Below, in pieces: positions 26,814-35,837 of a stretch of DNA of 64,000 nucleotides. Source of the stretch: Mesorhizobium loti CJ3sym. Its GTDB lineage: Bacteria; Pseudomonadota; Alphaproteobacteria; Rhizobiales; Rhizobiaceae. Under the pieces are notes generated by a model. The model had not been told where the DNA came from, made no database searches, and saw only the letters and a list, made by a program, of their open reading frames with translations. Positions within the stretch are counted from its first letter, which is position 1. Each line of letters starts with the position of its first letter. The translations under genes were made by a program, and so were the position numbers. The stretch is from the NCBI RefSeq assembly GCF_000472785.1, contig NZ_AXAL01000020.1:62001-126000 (forward strand). Reading direction: 5' to 3'.

Positions 26814-27013
26814 TGTGAATTCTCCAACGCTGCGAGTTCTTCCTTTGCCGCATCCAACTCGGCAAAAACCTCGAAGGCTTTCCAGGCGACCGCCTCGATC
26901 TCGGTCCAGTTGACCGGAAGGTCCTCGGCAAGGTCGTGCAATTCCATCTTGGCGGCTCCCGCGCGCGACTGCAGCTTGCGGACCTTCTTCTGCAACAGCG
27001 CAAGGTCTGACAT
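26810..27013 (-). CDS. DUF683/CCE_0567-family small nif protein
   Basis: The 67-residue, helical, charged protein (MSDLALLQKKVRKLQSRAG; ending AKEELAALENSQ) matches the DUF683/CCE_0567 proteins usually encoded between the nifX-associated gene and fdxB. Two coiled helices with a metal-binding role have been proposed for the family. GAGGAAGGGG precedes ATG at 27013. Here it has lost its usual upstream partners nifE-nifN-nifX. Confidence 0.85.
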   Translation of the reverse strand: MSDLALLQKKVRKLQSRAGAAKMELHDLAEDLPVNWTEIEAVAWKAFEVFAELDAAKEELAALENSQ

Positions 27014-27038
27014 GATCCCCTTCCTCGCAAGCCGGTCG

Positions 27039-27362
27039 TTACGCCCGCGCCATGTCGGGACGCGCTTCGATGGCCACGACCGCATCGCCGGCGCGCCGGC
27101 CTCGGCGGGTTTCCGGAACGTCTCGAAGCCGAGCCGGTGATGCCGATGGTAGGCGAGACGCTGCAGCCAGCTTATGCAATCCCGCGCGGCGAGACGCAGG
27201 TCCGTATCCTGCACCTCGAGTTCGGCATAAGAGCGGTTGAGCGCAGACGACAATCAAGATCTTGTTCCCGACGTCGACGCGGGCGGTGAGCGCATATTGT
27301 GAGGGTGTCGATTTGGCGACACCCATATGCCAGAGAAGGCGGATCTCGCGTGGACCCGGCGC
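27039..27362 (-). pseudogene. Fusion scar: nifH 5' fragment joined to 3' end of the nifX-associated (DUF269) gene
   Basis: Downstream of a nifH-type leader whose start codon is now GCG (27360-27362), the minus strand reads in shifting frames GVAKSTPSQYALTARVD, VGNKILIVV and then QDTDLRLAAR, following the NifH order [35 protein letters not shown]. Near 27180 the similarity switches to the DUF269 C-terminus (RHHRLGFETF, then after a frame change GDAVVAIEARPDMARA and a stop at 27039). A deletion between nifH and the end of the nifHDKENX-DUF269 operon explains it. The downstream genes remain intact. Confidence 0.75.
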
Positions 27363-27441
27363 GTTGCTTTCCTTCGCTCCATTGATCGCATCAACCAGGA
27401 TCTAAATGATCGCGCGGCGGCCGCCGCCTCAGGAGGAAGCC

Positions 27442-27456
27442 CCAAGCGCCGTGCCG
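27442..27456 (-). promoter_or_regulatory. Degenerate -24/-12 promoter, nifH-type copy, upstream of DUF683-fdxB-nifQ
   Basis: The minus strand reads CGGCACGGCGCTTGG. The -24 GG is intact but the -12 doublet is GG instead of GC. Alignment with the leader at 29576-29720 places it exactly at the nifH promoter position. It may still work weakly. Confidence 0.55.
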
Positions 27457-27547
27457 GGAACGCAGGACGCAGCTCATAAAAAATTGTCTTCATCCCATTC
27501 ATTGGTTTGCTCAAGAGCGCGTCAGGAAGACAGGCCGGCACCAAGCG

Positions 27548-27563
27548 TGTCGTGGATTGGACA
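27548..27563 (-). promoter_or_regulatory. NifA upstream activator sequence upstream of DUF683-fdxB-nifQ
   Basis: TGT-CGTGGATTGG-ACA is an exact site 91 bases from the -24 position. The following plus-strand sequence (27560-27625) closely repeats 29785-29850. Confidence 0.72.
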
Positions 27564-27644
27564 AACCCGACGACAGGTTGGGGCCGCCCGTTCAGGAACG
27601 GCCCGACAGGATTGCTGGGGAGGCAAGCTGAATTCACGCCGCGT

Positions 27645-29576
27645 TCAACCGTGTTGCACATTGGTCTCATCCCACCCCTTTGTCAGTTCCAAGGCCTGCC
27701 GCTCGAACAGGCGGCGGTAGATGCCGTCGCGACGGATCAGCGCGTCATGGTCGCCCTGCTCGGTGATGCAACCACGGTCGAAGACAAGCAGCCGGTCGAG
27801 TGCCCGCACCGTCGAGAGCCGGTGCGCAATGACGAGCGTGGTGCGCCCGACCATGAGCCGCTCCATCGCCTTCTGGATCAGCACCTCCGATTCCGAGTCG
27901 AGGCTTGATGTCGCCTCGTCCAGAATGAGGATCGGGGCATCGGCGAGGAAGGCGCGCGCTATCGCCACACGCTGGCGCTCGCCGCCTGAGAGCTTCACGC
28001 CGCGTTCGCCGACCAGCGTACCGTAGCCGTTCGGCAGGCGCGCAATGAAGTCATGCGCGCTGGCGAGCCGCGCCGCCTGCTCGACATCGGACCGAGAAGC
28101 ACCCGGCCGCCCATAGGCTATGTTCTCGGCCAGCGAGCGGTGGAACAGGAGGGGCTCCTGCTGTACGATCGCGATCTGCGAGCGTAGCGAACCCTGCGTC
28201 ACCCGCGAAATGTCCTGCCCATCGATCAAGATTCGTCCAGCATCCAGGTCGTAAAGCCGCTGGATGAGCTTGACGAAGGTGGTCTTGCCGGAGCCAGAGG
28301 GGCCGACCAGACCGACCCGCGCGCCGGCCTCAATCGAAATCGACAAGTCGCTGTAAAAGGGCGACCAATGATTGCCGTAGTGGAAGTGGACGCTCTCAAA
28401 ATCGATGTGACCCTTCGTGATCCGGATCGGCTTGGCGCCCGGATCATCGGCCACGTCGGGCGGCTGGCTGTAGGTTTGGACCAGTTCCTCCATCTCATTT
28501 ACAGAGCGCTGGATGTTGCGCACGTGTATGGAAACATCACGCAAGTAGCCATATAGGACGGTGAAAGAGGCGAGCACCAAGGCGATGTCACCTGGGGTAG
28601 TCTGGCCGCGCGACCACAAAAATAAGGCATAGCCAATCAAAGCCGCTCTCATCGCAAGAAGCATGATCCCCTGGAATGCAGCACTGACCGTCCCGCGCAC
28701 CCAGGTCCGGAGGGTGCGGTGCCGCCACTTGGAGATGACTTTCGCAAGGCGATGATCTTCCCGCACCTCGGCGCCGAAGCCTTTGACCACCGCGTTACAG
28801 CTGATCGCGTCCGCAAGCGAGCCGCCAAGCCTCGTATCCCAGTTGTTGGCGAGGTTTGCGGCTGGCGCCACATAGCCGAGCGACAGGATAATGATCAGCG
28901 CCACATAGCCAACCGAGCCGCAAGCGATGATCAGCCCCATCATCGGCCAATACCAGCCGAGCAGAACGCTCGACCCCACGAGCATGATAAGCGACGGGAA
29001 CAAGGCAAGAAGGATCGTGTCGTTAAGGAGGCAGAACGCCCACATGCCGCGCGTGATCTTGCGCACCGTAGAGCCGGCGAAGGTTTTCGCATGCCAATCG
29101 GTCGAAAAGCGCTGGACGCGATGGAACGCGTCGCTGGCGATGTCCGACATCATCTTCAGAATGAAGTCATTGACGGCAATGAAGGCGATGTTGCGCATGA
29201 CGACGGCGCCGAGTGCGAGCGCGATCAACATTGAAAAGGCCGCAAGAGCCGCATCCCACACGACGGCGTCGGCTGCCGCTCCTTGGGCGACCGCGTTTAC
29301 GAGCCGTCCGGAATAGAGCGGCGTCAGAACGTCAAGGAGCGTTGCCACCAGCACCGCGATCATAATGATCGCGAGCCGGACCGGCTGCTTGCTCCAGTGG
29401 CGCATGGTGAAGGCGAAAACGTCGCGAAAGGCGGCGCCGCGTAGATCGATGTGAAAACGCCGCGTGGCTTTGTACGAGCGCAGCAGGCCGCTCGGTCTCA
29501 AGAAACCCGAAATGGAAGGTCTGCGTGAGGACGAAAACATCGCTCGGAATGCGGGTGGCTGATCTGGACCTGACAT
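27645..29576 (-). CDS. ABC exporter (fused transmembrane and ATPase domains)
   Basis: The 643-residue half-transporter has a six-helix exporter domain (about residues 70-350) and a C-terminal ATPase domain: Walker A GPSGSGKTT near 430, LSGGERQR, LILDEATSSLDSES and the switch His in VIAHRLSTVRA. As a homodimer it should export a lipid, glycan, peptide or drug-like compound. It starts at ATG 29576 with GAAGGA upstream, inside a leader copied from nifH, and has a NifA site and the best-preserved nifH-type promoter copy. The substrate is unknown. Export of a product made in bacteroids is a reasonable inference. Confidence 0.9.
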   Translation of the reverse strand: MSGPDQPPAFRAMFSSSRRPSISGFLRPSGLLRSYKATRRFHIDLRGAAFRDVFAFTMRHWSKQPVRLAIIMIAVLVATLLDVLTPLYSGRLVNAVAQGAAADAVVWDAALAAFSMLIALALGAVVMRNIAFIAVNDFILKMMSDIASDAFHRVQRFSTDWHAKTFAGSTVRKITRGMWAFCLLNDTILLALFPSLIMLVGSSVLLGWYWPMMGLIIACGSVGYVALIIILSLGYVAPAANLANNWDTRLGGSLADAISCNAVVKGFGAEVREDHRLAKVISKWRHRTLRTWVRGTVSAAFQGIMLLAMRAALIGYALFLWSRGQTTPGDIALVLASFTVLYGYLRDVSIHVRNIQRSVNEMEELVQTYSQPPDVADDPGAKPIRITKGHIDFESVHFHYGNHWSPFYSDLSISIEAGARVGLVGPSGSGKTTFVKLIQRLYDLDAGRILIDGQDISRVTQGSLRSQIAIVQQEPLLFHRSLAENIAYGRPGASRSDVEQAARLASAHDFIARLPNGYGTLVGERGVKLSGGERQRVAIARAFLADAPILILDEATSSLDSESEVLIQKAMERLMVGRTTLVIAHRLSTVRALDRLLVFDRGCITEQGDHDALIRRDGIYRRLFERQALELTKGWDETNVQHG

Positions 29577-29667
29577 GTTGCTTTCTTTCCTTCGTTCCAT
29601 CGATCGCGATGTCACCCGCGAGATGAATATCGGCCGCGGGCACGCGCTGCCCTACGAGGAGAGAACC

Positions 29668-29682
29668 GCAAAAGCCGCGCCA
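29668..29682 (-). promoter_or_regulatory. Sigma-54 -24/-12 promoter of the ABC exporter gene, nifH-type copy
   Basis: The minus strand reads TGGCGCGGCTTTTGC with GG and GC doublets ten bases apart. It aligns by position with the promoters at 7577, 22816 and 27442 and is the only one of the four with an intact -12 GC. Confidence 0.78.
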
Positions 29683-29772
29683 AAGGCTCAGAAAGAAGCT
29701 CAGAAGAATTTTCTGCATATTCTACAATGACAAACGAGATCTCAGCAGGGCAACGGGGGCGTAACAGTGCCG

Positions 29773-29788
29773 TGTCGCGCACGCGACA
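29773..29788 (-). promoter_or_regulatory. NifA upstream activator sequence of the ABC exporter gene
   Basis: TGT-CGCGCACGCG-ACA, 90 bases from the -24 element. Confidence 0.75.
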
Positions 29789-29915
29789 AACCCGACAGGA
29801 CGCCTCGGTCGCGCGGGCATCCTTGGCGAACGGCCCGACAGGATTGCTCCTCACGCGAGGCGGAATCTACGCCCGCCCGATTCAACGGCGTTCCGCGTTG
29901 AACAATTCCCGCCGA

Positions 29916-29931
29916 TGTCGGACATGCGACA
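29916..29931 (+). promoter_or_regulatory. NifA upstream activator sequence of the nifS operon
   Basis: TGT-CGGACATGCG-ACA, 46 bases before the -24 element. It lies only about 130 bases from the NifA site of the divergent exporter gene, so one bound NifA could in principle serve both. Confidence 0.75.
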
Positions 29932-29977
29932 TAGCAGTGTTAGAGCCATCATGTTGTTTTGAAATGATTCCCTTCTT

Positions 29978-29992
29978 TGGCACGGTCCATGC
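29978..29992 (+). promoter_or_regulatory. Sigma-54 -24/-12 promoter of the nifS operon
   Basis: TGGCACGGTCCATGC with both doublets intact. Transcription from about 30004 would cover the iscN remnant, nifS and nifW. Confidence 0.8.
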
Positions 29993-30035
29993 GTAGCTGT
30001 TCGCGAACGCGTCCGGCCTGAAGGAGAGACAGTCC

Positions 30036-30189
30036 ATGATCAAGCGCACCGAAAACGCCGTGGCCTAAAGACCGCGCTTGCCGGGGGCCGAGCCGGCGCA
30101 ACGCTGGCGCACCAAGGTCGAGGCGGGTTGCCGCGCCGGCGCCAAGAAGCGCGCAGGCCGAATGTGGCGGCGGCAACTCCTTCGGCTAA
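30036..30189 (+). pseudogene. iscN-like (HesB/IscA family) remnant
   Basis: GGAGAGAC and ATG at 30036 begin MIKRTENAVA then a stop, matching the usual IscA-type start (MIxLTxxAVxAV). In another frame AEPAQRWRTKVEAG resembles the AEPxxGLRIxVExGGC region, and the last codons (AECGGGNSFG, stop at 30187-30189) resemble the CGCGxSF C-terminus. The middle is lost. In R. etli iscN precedes nifU-nifS-nifW; here nifU is missing entirely. Confidence 0.55.
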
Positions 30190-30190
30190 C

Positions 30191-30214
30191 CATCATCATC
30201 ATCATCATCATCAT
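30191..30214 (+). repeat. (CAT)8 trinucleotide repeat
   Basis: Eight uninterrupted CAT units lie 53 bases before the nifS start, directly after the iscN remnant. Slippage here would change the leader length but not a reading frame. Confidence 0.95.
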
Positions 30215-30267
30215 GACAGACCGGGCGTGCGCCTTGTGTGATTGCGCTCAGCAGAAGGATCACATCC

Positions 30268-31524
30268 ATGAGACCTGTTTATCTGGACAACAACGCAACG
30301 ACACGGGTCGATCCTGAAGTCGTTCAAGCAGTGCTGCCGTTTTTTACCGACCAATTCGGCAACCCTTCGTCGAGCCACGATTTTGGCGCTTCCGCCGGGG
30401 CGGCGGTGAGAAAGGCGCGCCTGCGGGTGCAAACGCTGATCGGAGCGGAGTTCGAGGACGAGATCACCTTCACCTCGGGCGGGACGGAAAGCGACAACGC
30501 CGCGATCCTTTCTGCGCTCGAGGTGATGCCTGAGCGCACAGAGATCGTGACTTCCGCAGTCGAGCATTCGGCCGTGCTGACGCTTTGCGCCCACCTTGAG
30601 AAGACGCGCGGCATCAAGGTGCATAGGATCCCGGTGGATCGCCACGGCCGGCTCGACCTCGACACTTATAAGGCCGCCCTCACCCCGCGCGTGGCGATCG
30701 TCTCGATCATGTCGGCGAACAACGAGACCGGAACGATCTTCCCGGTGGTCGAGCTTGCTGAGTTGGCCAAGGAAGTCGGCGCCCTTTTTCATACCGACGC
30801 GGTGCAAGCGGTCGGCAAGCTTGCGATCGACTTGAAATCGACGGCAATCGATATGCTGTCTCTCTCCGGTCATAAATTACACGGACCGAAAGGGGTCGGC
30901 GCACTTTATGTAAAACGCGGCGTGCGCTTCTGTCCGCTGATCAAGGGGGGAGGCCAGGAGGGCAACCGCCGCGCCGGCACGGAGAATACGCCAGGCATCG
31001 TCGGTCTCGGCGTGGCAGCCGATCTTGCCTTGAAATTCATGGACGACGCGAACACACGGGTAAAGGCGTTGCGCGACCGCCTGGAGAAGGAACTTCTCCA
31101 GCGCATCCCACACGCCTTCGTCGCCGGCGATTTGCTAAAGCGGTTGCCGAACACCGCAAACATCGCCTTTGGAGATATCGAAGGTGAGGGCATACTGCAT
31201 TTCCTTAATCGCGAGGGCATCGCCTGCTCCTCCGGCTCTGCTTGCGCCTGCGGCTCGCTGGAGCCGAGCCACGTCTTGGTGGCGATGAACATCCCCAATA
31301 GCGCGGCACACGGGGCAATCCGTTTCTCCTTTTCGCGCAACAACGGCGAGGAGGACGTCGACCGCGTGCTCGAGGTCATGCCCGGGATCGTTAAGAAGCT
31401 GCGTGAGCTTTCCCCATCTGCCAGCCAGGCGAGAGGACTTCAATCAGCTCCAGGCCTGGGCGACAAGGCAAACCCGACCACCGTTTCCGGCCCAGGAGAA
31501 TGCAATGCGCAGTTGTTTCGCTGA
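30268..31524 (+). CDS. nifS: Cysteine desulfurase NifS
   Basis: The 418-residue PLP enzyme supplies sulfur for nitrogenase Fe-S clusters. It starts YLDNNATTRVDP, has the PLP lysine in SLSGHKLHGPKGVGALYV near residue 200 and the persulfide Cys in SSGSACACGS near 325. GAAGGA precedes ATG at 30268. The C-terminus is extended by about 20 residues and overlaps the nifW start by 20 bases, which suggests that a later stop is used than in most NifS proteins. It is in a NifA/sigma-54 operon with nifW. Confidence 0.96.
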   Translation: MRPVYLDNNATTRVDPEVVQAVLPFFTDQFGNPSSSHDFGASAGAAVRKARLRVQTLIGAEFEDEITFTSGGTESDNAAILSALEVMPERTEIVTSAVEHSAVLTLCAHLEKTRGIKVHRIPVDRHGRLDLDTYKAALTPRVAIVSIMSANNETGTIFPVVELAELAKEVGALFHTDAVQAVGKLAIDLKSTAIDMLSLSGHKLHGPKGVGALYVKRGVRFCPLIKGGGQEGNRRAGTENTPGIVGLGVAADLALKFMDDANTRVKALRDRLEKELLQRIPHAFVAGDLLKRLPNTANIAFGDIEGEGILHFLNREGIACSSGSACACGSLEPSHVLVAMNIPNSAAHGAIRFSFSRNNGEEDVDRVLEVMPGIVKKLRELSPSASQARGLQSAPGLGDKANPTTVSGPGECNAQLFR

Positions 31525-31888
31525 AAGCCGCGCCATCGATGTCACCGACATCCTCGCCCGGCTGAAGAGCCTGTCGGCTGCGGAGGAGTTCTTCGCAGCC
31601 CTTGGCATCTCTTATGATCCGAAGGTGCTCAATGTCTCACGGCTGCATATCCTGAAGCGCATGGGCCAATATCTCGCTGAAGAGGATTTCGCCGGCCTTC
31701 CCGACGGGGTGATCGCCGCGCGGGCGCGTGCGACGTTGGAACGCGCTTATGAGGATTTCGCGACATCCTCGCCACTCACCCAACGGGTCTTCAAGGTGCT
31801 CAAAGAGCACGATCCCGACAAACCGGCCACTCGGGACCACACCTTTGTCCCGTTCGAGTCGATCCTGAGGCGGTTCGGGACAGAATAA
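31505..31888 (+). CDS. nifW: Nitrogenase-stabilising protein NifW
   Basis: The 127-residue protein (start DVTDILARLKSLSAAEEFF; FGISYD-like GISYDPKVLNVSRLHILKR) matches NifW, which associates with the MoFe protein and is thought to protect it from oxygen. AGGAG lies 6 bases before the ATG at 31505, inside the nifS end. The longer frame from 31403 has no such support. Confidence 0.94.
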   Translation: MRSCFAESRAIDVTDILARLKSLSAAEEFFAALGISYDPKVLNVSRLHILKRMGQYLAEEDFAGLPDGVIAARARATLERAYEDFATSSPLTQRVFKVLKEHDPDKPATRDHTFVPFESILRRFGTE

Positions 31889-31912
31889 CGCGACACGAGT
31901 GCGACGCGACAA

Positions 31913-31928
31913 TGTCGAAAAGCCGACA
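31913..31928 (+). promoter_or_regulatory. NifA upstream activator sequence of fixABCX
   Basis: TGT-CGAAAAGCCG-ACA, 73 bases before the -24 element. Confidence 0.78.
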
Positions 31929-32001
31929 AACCCGGTCATCACGACGGCACCTTCGGAAGAAAACAACCCATGTCAAAAGGAACAGAGCAACGCAAAATGG
32001 T

Positions 32002-32016
32002 TGGCACGAATGATGC
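32002..32016 (+). promoter_or_regulatory. Sigma-54 -24/-12 promoter of fixABCX
   Basis: TGGCACGAATGATGC, both doublets intact, about 55 bases before the fixA start codon. The operon probably reads on into nifA1. Confidence 0.82.
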
Positions 32017-32070
32017 TGCGAAGGAGATGAACGCCAGGGCCGCTTGCGGATTGGAGCCGAGAAAGACGCA

Positions 32071-32922
32071 ATGCACATTGTAATCTGTATCAAGCAGGTG
32101 CCGGACTCCGCGCAGATACGTGTCCACCCGGTGACGAACACGATCATGCGCCAGGGCGTGCCGACCATCATCAACCCTTACGACCTGTTCGCCCTCGAAG
32201 AGGCACTGAAATTGCGCGGCGCCCATGGCGGCGAGGTCACCGTGCTTACGATGGGTCCGCCGATGGCAGAAGATGCGCTGCGCAAGGCGCTCACCTATGG
32301 CGCCGACCGAGCGGTACTCTTGACCGACCGCTGTTTTGCCGGCTCCGACACGCTGGCGACCTCCTTCGCGCTTTCTCGGGCAATCGTGAGAATTGCCGAG
32401 ACCTTCGGCGCGCCGGACATCGTCTTCGCCGGCAAGCAGACGATTGACGGCGATACCGCCCAGGTCGGGCCCGGCATCGCCAAGCGCCTCGGCCTCCTGC
32501 AGTTCACCTATGTGGCGAAGATCGACTCTATCGATGTCGATGCGCGCGAGATCACCGTCAAGCGCCGTTCGGAAGGCGGTACGCAGATGCTGAAAAGCAG
32601 GCTGCCTTGCCTCATCACAATGCTGGAAGGCACCAACGAAATCCGCAGGGGCTCGCTCGACGACGCCATGCGCGCCGCGCGCAGCCAGATCGTGAAATGG
32701 AGCGCGGCCGAAGCTGGCATTGAGGACCTCAACAAATGCGGCCTGCGCGGCTCGCCGACGGTCGTCAAGCGCGTTTTCGCCCCAACCACGAAGGCGGAAA
32801 AGGCGACGCAGATCGACATGACCGACAAGACGCAGCACGACCTCGCTGACGAACTGATCGCCGCAATCTTTACCCGCCAGCCAGCGCTGGAACACGAACT
32901 CGCCTTCGACGGCGGCCAGTGA
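32071..32922 (+). CDS. fixA: Electron-transfer flavoprotein beta-like FixA
   Basis: The 283-residue protein starts [20 protein letters not shown] and has [14 protein letters not shown] near residue 135, as in ETF beta/FixA. With FixB, FixC and FixX it forms the membrane-associated bifurcating complex that reduces ferredoxin/flavodoxin for nitrogenase from NADH and quinone. The start at 32071 is the family start; an in-frame ATG nine codons upstream is less likely. Confidence 0.96.
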   Translation: MHIVICIKQVPDSAQIRVHPVTNTIMRQGVPTIINPYDLFALEEALKLRGAHGGEVTVLTMGPPMAEDALRKALTYGADRAVLLTDRCFAGSDTLATSFALSRAIVRIAETFGAPDIVFAGKQTIDGDTAQVGPGIAKRLGLLQFTYVAKIDSIDVDAREITVKRRSEGGTQMLKSRLPCLITMLEGTNEIRRGSLDDAMRAARSQIVKWSAAEAGIEDLNKCGLRGSPTVVKRVFAPTTKAEKATQIDMTDKTQHDLADELIAAIFTRQPALEHELAFDGGQ

Positions 32923-32942
32923 CGGGACGGCAAGGAGAGATG

Positions 32943-34049
32943 ATGTCGAACGCGAACCGCGAAGCCCCTCCTTCCGCCGGCCGTGCCGGCATCAAGAGGG
33001 AATTGCCTGAGCACTTTAGGGACTATCGGCACGTCTGGGTTTTCATCGAACTGGAACGCGGCGAGGTCCATCCCGTGTCCTTCGAACTGCTTGGCGAAGG
33101 CCGCAAGCTCGCCGACAAGCTAGGCATCCAGCTTGCGGGGATCGTGCTCGGACCGCCGGGCGAGGCCACGCAGCATGCCGTTGCCGAGGCCTTTGCTTAC
33201 GGCGCCGACCTTGTCTACCTCGTCGAGGCACCGCTGCTTGCCGACTATCGCAACGAGCCTTTCACCAAGGCGATGACGGATCTGGTCAATACCCACAAAC
33301 CGGAGATCCTGCTTCTCGGTGCGACCACGCTCGGCAGGGATCTCGCTGGCTCAGTAGCGACGACCTTGCTGACAGGGCTCACTGCCGACTGTACCGAACT
33401 CGATGTAGATGTCGACGGTTCGCTCGCCGCGACCCGTCCGACTTTCGGCGGTTCCTTGCTATGCACGATCTATACGCTCAACTACCGGCCGCAGATGGCC
33501 ACGGTACGACCGAGGGTTATGGCCATGCCACCGCGGACGGACAAGCCGGTCGGGCGTGTCATCCGGCACAAGCTGTCAATGACCGAGGAAGAGATCATCA
33601 CTAAAGTCCTTGGCTTCAACCTCGATCGCCAATCGGCAAAGGCAAATCTCGCCTACGCCGACATCGTGGTTGCCGGAGGCCTCGGTCTCGGCTCAGCGGA
33701 GAATTTGCAGCTTGTGAAGAATCTAGCGCGGGCAATCGGCGCCGAATATGGCTGTTCGCGCCCGTTGGTCCAGAAGGGCTGGATGCCTGCCGATCGGCAG
33801 GTTGGCCAAACTGGCAAGACCATCCGGCCAAAGCTTTACATAGCGGCCGGGATTTCCGGCGCCATTCAGCATCGGGTTGGCGTGGAGGGGGCTGATTTGA
33901 TCGTGGCCATCAACACCGACCCGAACGCCCCGATCTTCGAATTTGCCCATCTCGGCATCGTCACCGACGCAATCCGTTTCCTGCCGGCATTGACGGAAGC
34001 TTTCACCCGGCGGCTGTCGCCGCACAGCCACGACAAGCTTGCGAGCTAA
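32943..34049 (+). CDS. fixB: Electron-transfer flavoprotein alpha-like FixB
   Basis: The 368-residue protein has a C-terminal ETF-alpha FAD domain ([21 protein letters not shown] near residue 245; [10 protein letters not shown] and [19 protein letters not shown] near 310). It partners FixA. AAGGAG lies 5 bases before the ATG at 32943; the ATG just before it is too close. The gene follows fixA by 20 bases. Confidence 0.96.
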   Translation: MSNANREAPPSAGRAGIKRELPEHFRDYRHVWVFIELERGEVHPVSFELLGEGRKLADKLGIQLAGIVLGPPGEATQHAVAEAFAYGADLVYLVEAPLLADYRNEPFTKAMTDLVNTHKPEILLLGATTLGRDLAGSVATTLLTGLTADCTELDVDVDGSLAATRPTFGGSLLCTIYTLNYRPQMATVRPRVMAMPPRTDKPVGRVIRHKLSMTEEEIITKVLGFNLDRQSAKANLAYADIVVAGGLGLGSAENLQLVKNLARAIGAEYGCSRPLVQKGWMPADRQVGQTGKTIRPKLYIAAGISGAIQHRVGVEGADLIVAINTDPNAPIFEFAHLGIVTDAIRFLPALTEAFTRRLSPHSHDKLAS

Positions 34050-34061
34050 AGGGAGAGGGCC

Positions 34062-35369
34062 ATGATCGAGCAAGAATTCGACGCCATCGTCGTCGGGGCC
34101 GGTATGTCCGGAAACGCGGCCGCCTACACCATGGCAAGCCAGGGCCTGACGGTGCTGCAGTTGGAGCGCGGCGAGTATCCGGGCTCCAAGAATGTCCAGG
34201 GCGCCATCATGTACGCCGACATGTTGGAGCAAATCATTCCGGATTTCCGGGATGATGCGCCTCTCGAGCGGCATCTGGTCGAGCAGCGATTCTGGGTGAT
34301 GGACGACACCTCCCACACCGGGATGCAGTATCGATCGGACGATTTCAACGAGGCGAAGCCCAATCGCTACACGATCATCCGCGCCCAATTCGACAAGTGG
34401 TTTTCGCGCAAGGTGCGCCAAGCCGGCGCGACGGTGCTGTGCGAGACGACGGTGACCGAACTTGTCCGCAGTGCCAGCGGCAAGGTGATCGGCGTGCGCA
34501 CCGACCGGGCTGGCGGGCCGATCTACGCGGACGTCGTCGTGCTCGCAGAAGGTGTCAACGGGCTGCTCGGTACACGGGCCGGCCTGCGCAAGATGCCGAA
34601 GCCAGAAAGCGTGGCGCTCGCTGTCAAGGAAATGCATTTTCTACCCGATGAGGTCATTGAGCAGCGGTTCGGCCTCCAGGGCGACGAAGGCTGCGTGATC
34701 GAAGCGGCGGGCACGATTTCCCGCAGCATGGCCGGACTGGCCTTCCTCTACACCAACAAGGAGTCGATCTCTCTCGGCATCGGCTGCCTCGTCTCCGATT
34801 TCGCCCAGACAATGGAGAGCCCTTACGTCCTCCTCGACAACTTCAAAAACCATCCTTCGATCCGGCCGCTGATCGCGGGCTCGGAAGTCAAGGAGTATTC
34901 CGCGCATCTCATTCCCGAAGGTGGCTACAAGGCAATTCCGCAGCTCTTCGGCGACGGCTGGGTGGCGGTCGGTGATGCCGCCCAACTGAACAACGCTATC
35001 CACCGCGAGGGTTCGAACCTCGCCATGACTTCCGGCCGCATCGCGGGCGAGGCAATCATTGAGATCAAGGGCCGCAACCAGCCGATGATCAGGAGGAACC
35101 TCGCCCTCTACAAGACCATGCTGGACAAGTCCTTCGTAGTCAAAGACCTGATGAAATATAAGGACATGCCGGCCCTGATACACACCAATTCCCGCAATTT
35201 CTTCATGACATACCCGCAGTTGATGTCGCAGGCCGCGCAGAACTTCATGCGGGTCGACGGCACCCCGAAAATCGAGAAGGAAAAGGCGACCACTGCTGCC
35301 TTCATCAAGGCGCGTTCGCGCTGGGGGCTGATCAGCGATGTGGTCCGCCTGGCACTCGCGTGGCGCTGA
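34062..35369 (+). CDS. fixC: ETF-quinone oxidoreductase-like flavoprotein FixC
   Basis: The 435-residue FAD protein begins [20 protein letters not shown] (dinucleotide-binding fold) and matches FixC throughout ([43 protein letters not shown]). It links the FixAB bifurcation site to FixX and quinone. It follows fixB by 12 bases. Confidence 0.96.
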   Translation: MIEQEFDAIVVGAGMSGNAAAYTMASQGLTVLQLERGEYPGSKNVQGAIMYADMLEQIIPDFRDDAPLERHLVEQRFWVMDDTSHTGMQYRSDDFNEAKPNRYTIIRAQFDKWFSRKVRQAGATVLCETTVTELVRSASGKVIGVRTDRAGGPIYADVVVLAEGVNGLLGTRAGLRKMPKPESVALAVKEMHFLPDEVIEQRFGLQGDEGCVIEAAGTISRSMAGLAFLYTNKESISLGIGCLVSDFAQTMESPYVLLDNFKNHPSIRPLIAGSEVKEYSAHLIPEGGYKAIPQLFGDGWVAVGDAAQLNNAIHREGSNLAMTSGRIAGEAIIEIKGRNQPMIRRNLALYKTMLDKSFVVKDLMKYKDMPALIHTNSRNFFMTYPQLMSQAAQNFMRVDGTPKIEKEKATTAAFIKARSRWGLISDVVRLALAWR

Positions 35370-35381
35370 AGGAGAAACAGG

Positions 35382-35681
35382 ATGACGATGGCCGTGACGA
35401 AGTTACGAGTCGAGGAGAAGCTTTATCAGAACCGCTATCTGGTCGATCCGGGCCGCCCGCATATCAAAGTGCGACCGCACGAGAGGCCGAGCGCGAACCT
35501 GCTCGCGCTGACACACATCTGCCCGGCCAAGTGCTATGAGTTGAACGACAAGGGACAGGTGGAGACCACTTCCGACGGCTGCATGGAATGCGGCACCTGT
35601 CGCGTGTTGTGCGAGGCCAACGGTGAGATCGTATGGAATTACCCGCGCGGCGGCTTTGGCGTACTCTTCAAGTTTGGATGA
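35382..35681 (+). CDS. fixX: Ferredoxin-like FixX
   Basis: The 99-residue protein has a Cys-rich C-terminal half ([11 protein letters not shown], then [15 protein letters not shown]) and ends with the [15 protein letters not shown] tail found in FixX. It is thought to couple FixC to quinone or ferredoxin. AAGGAG precedes ATG at 35382. Confidence 0.95.
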   Translation: MTMAVTKLRVEEKLYQNRYLVDPGRPHIKVRPHERPSANLLALTHICPAKCYELNDKGQVETTSDGCMECGTCRVLCEANGEIVWNYPRGGFGVLFKFG

Positions 35682-35837
35682 CTGGCGCAAAGAGCGAGAA
35701 CGAGAGGCTCGCAATTGCGGTCAAGACCGCCAATATTGTTCACAATTGCCGAAAAGCTGAAAATACTATGTTTCTGGAACTCGAAGTACAAAAAAGGGGT
35801 TGGGAGGAGCACCTTGGACAACCCTTGAGGTGTTTGC

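Noticed and set aside
30191-30214. (CAT)8 as a CRISPR-like array or coding His tract
   Set aside because: It is a simple microsatellite of 24 bases without spacers, and no open frame with a start and family support crosses it.
32044-32070. Upstream start for fixA adding nine residues
   Set aside because: FixA proteins begin with [11 protein letters not shown]; the extension is not family-like and shortens the leader to under 20 bases from the predicted transcript start.
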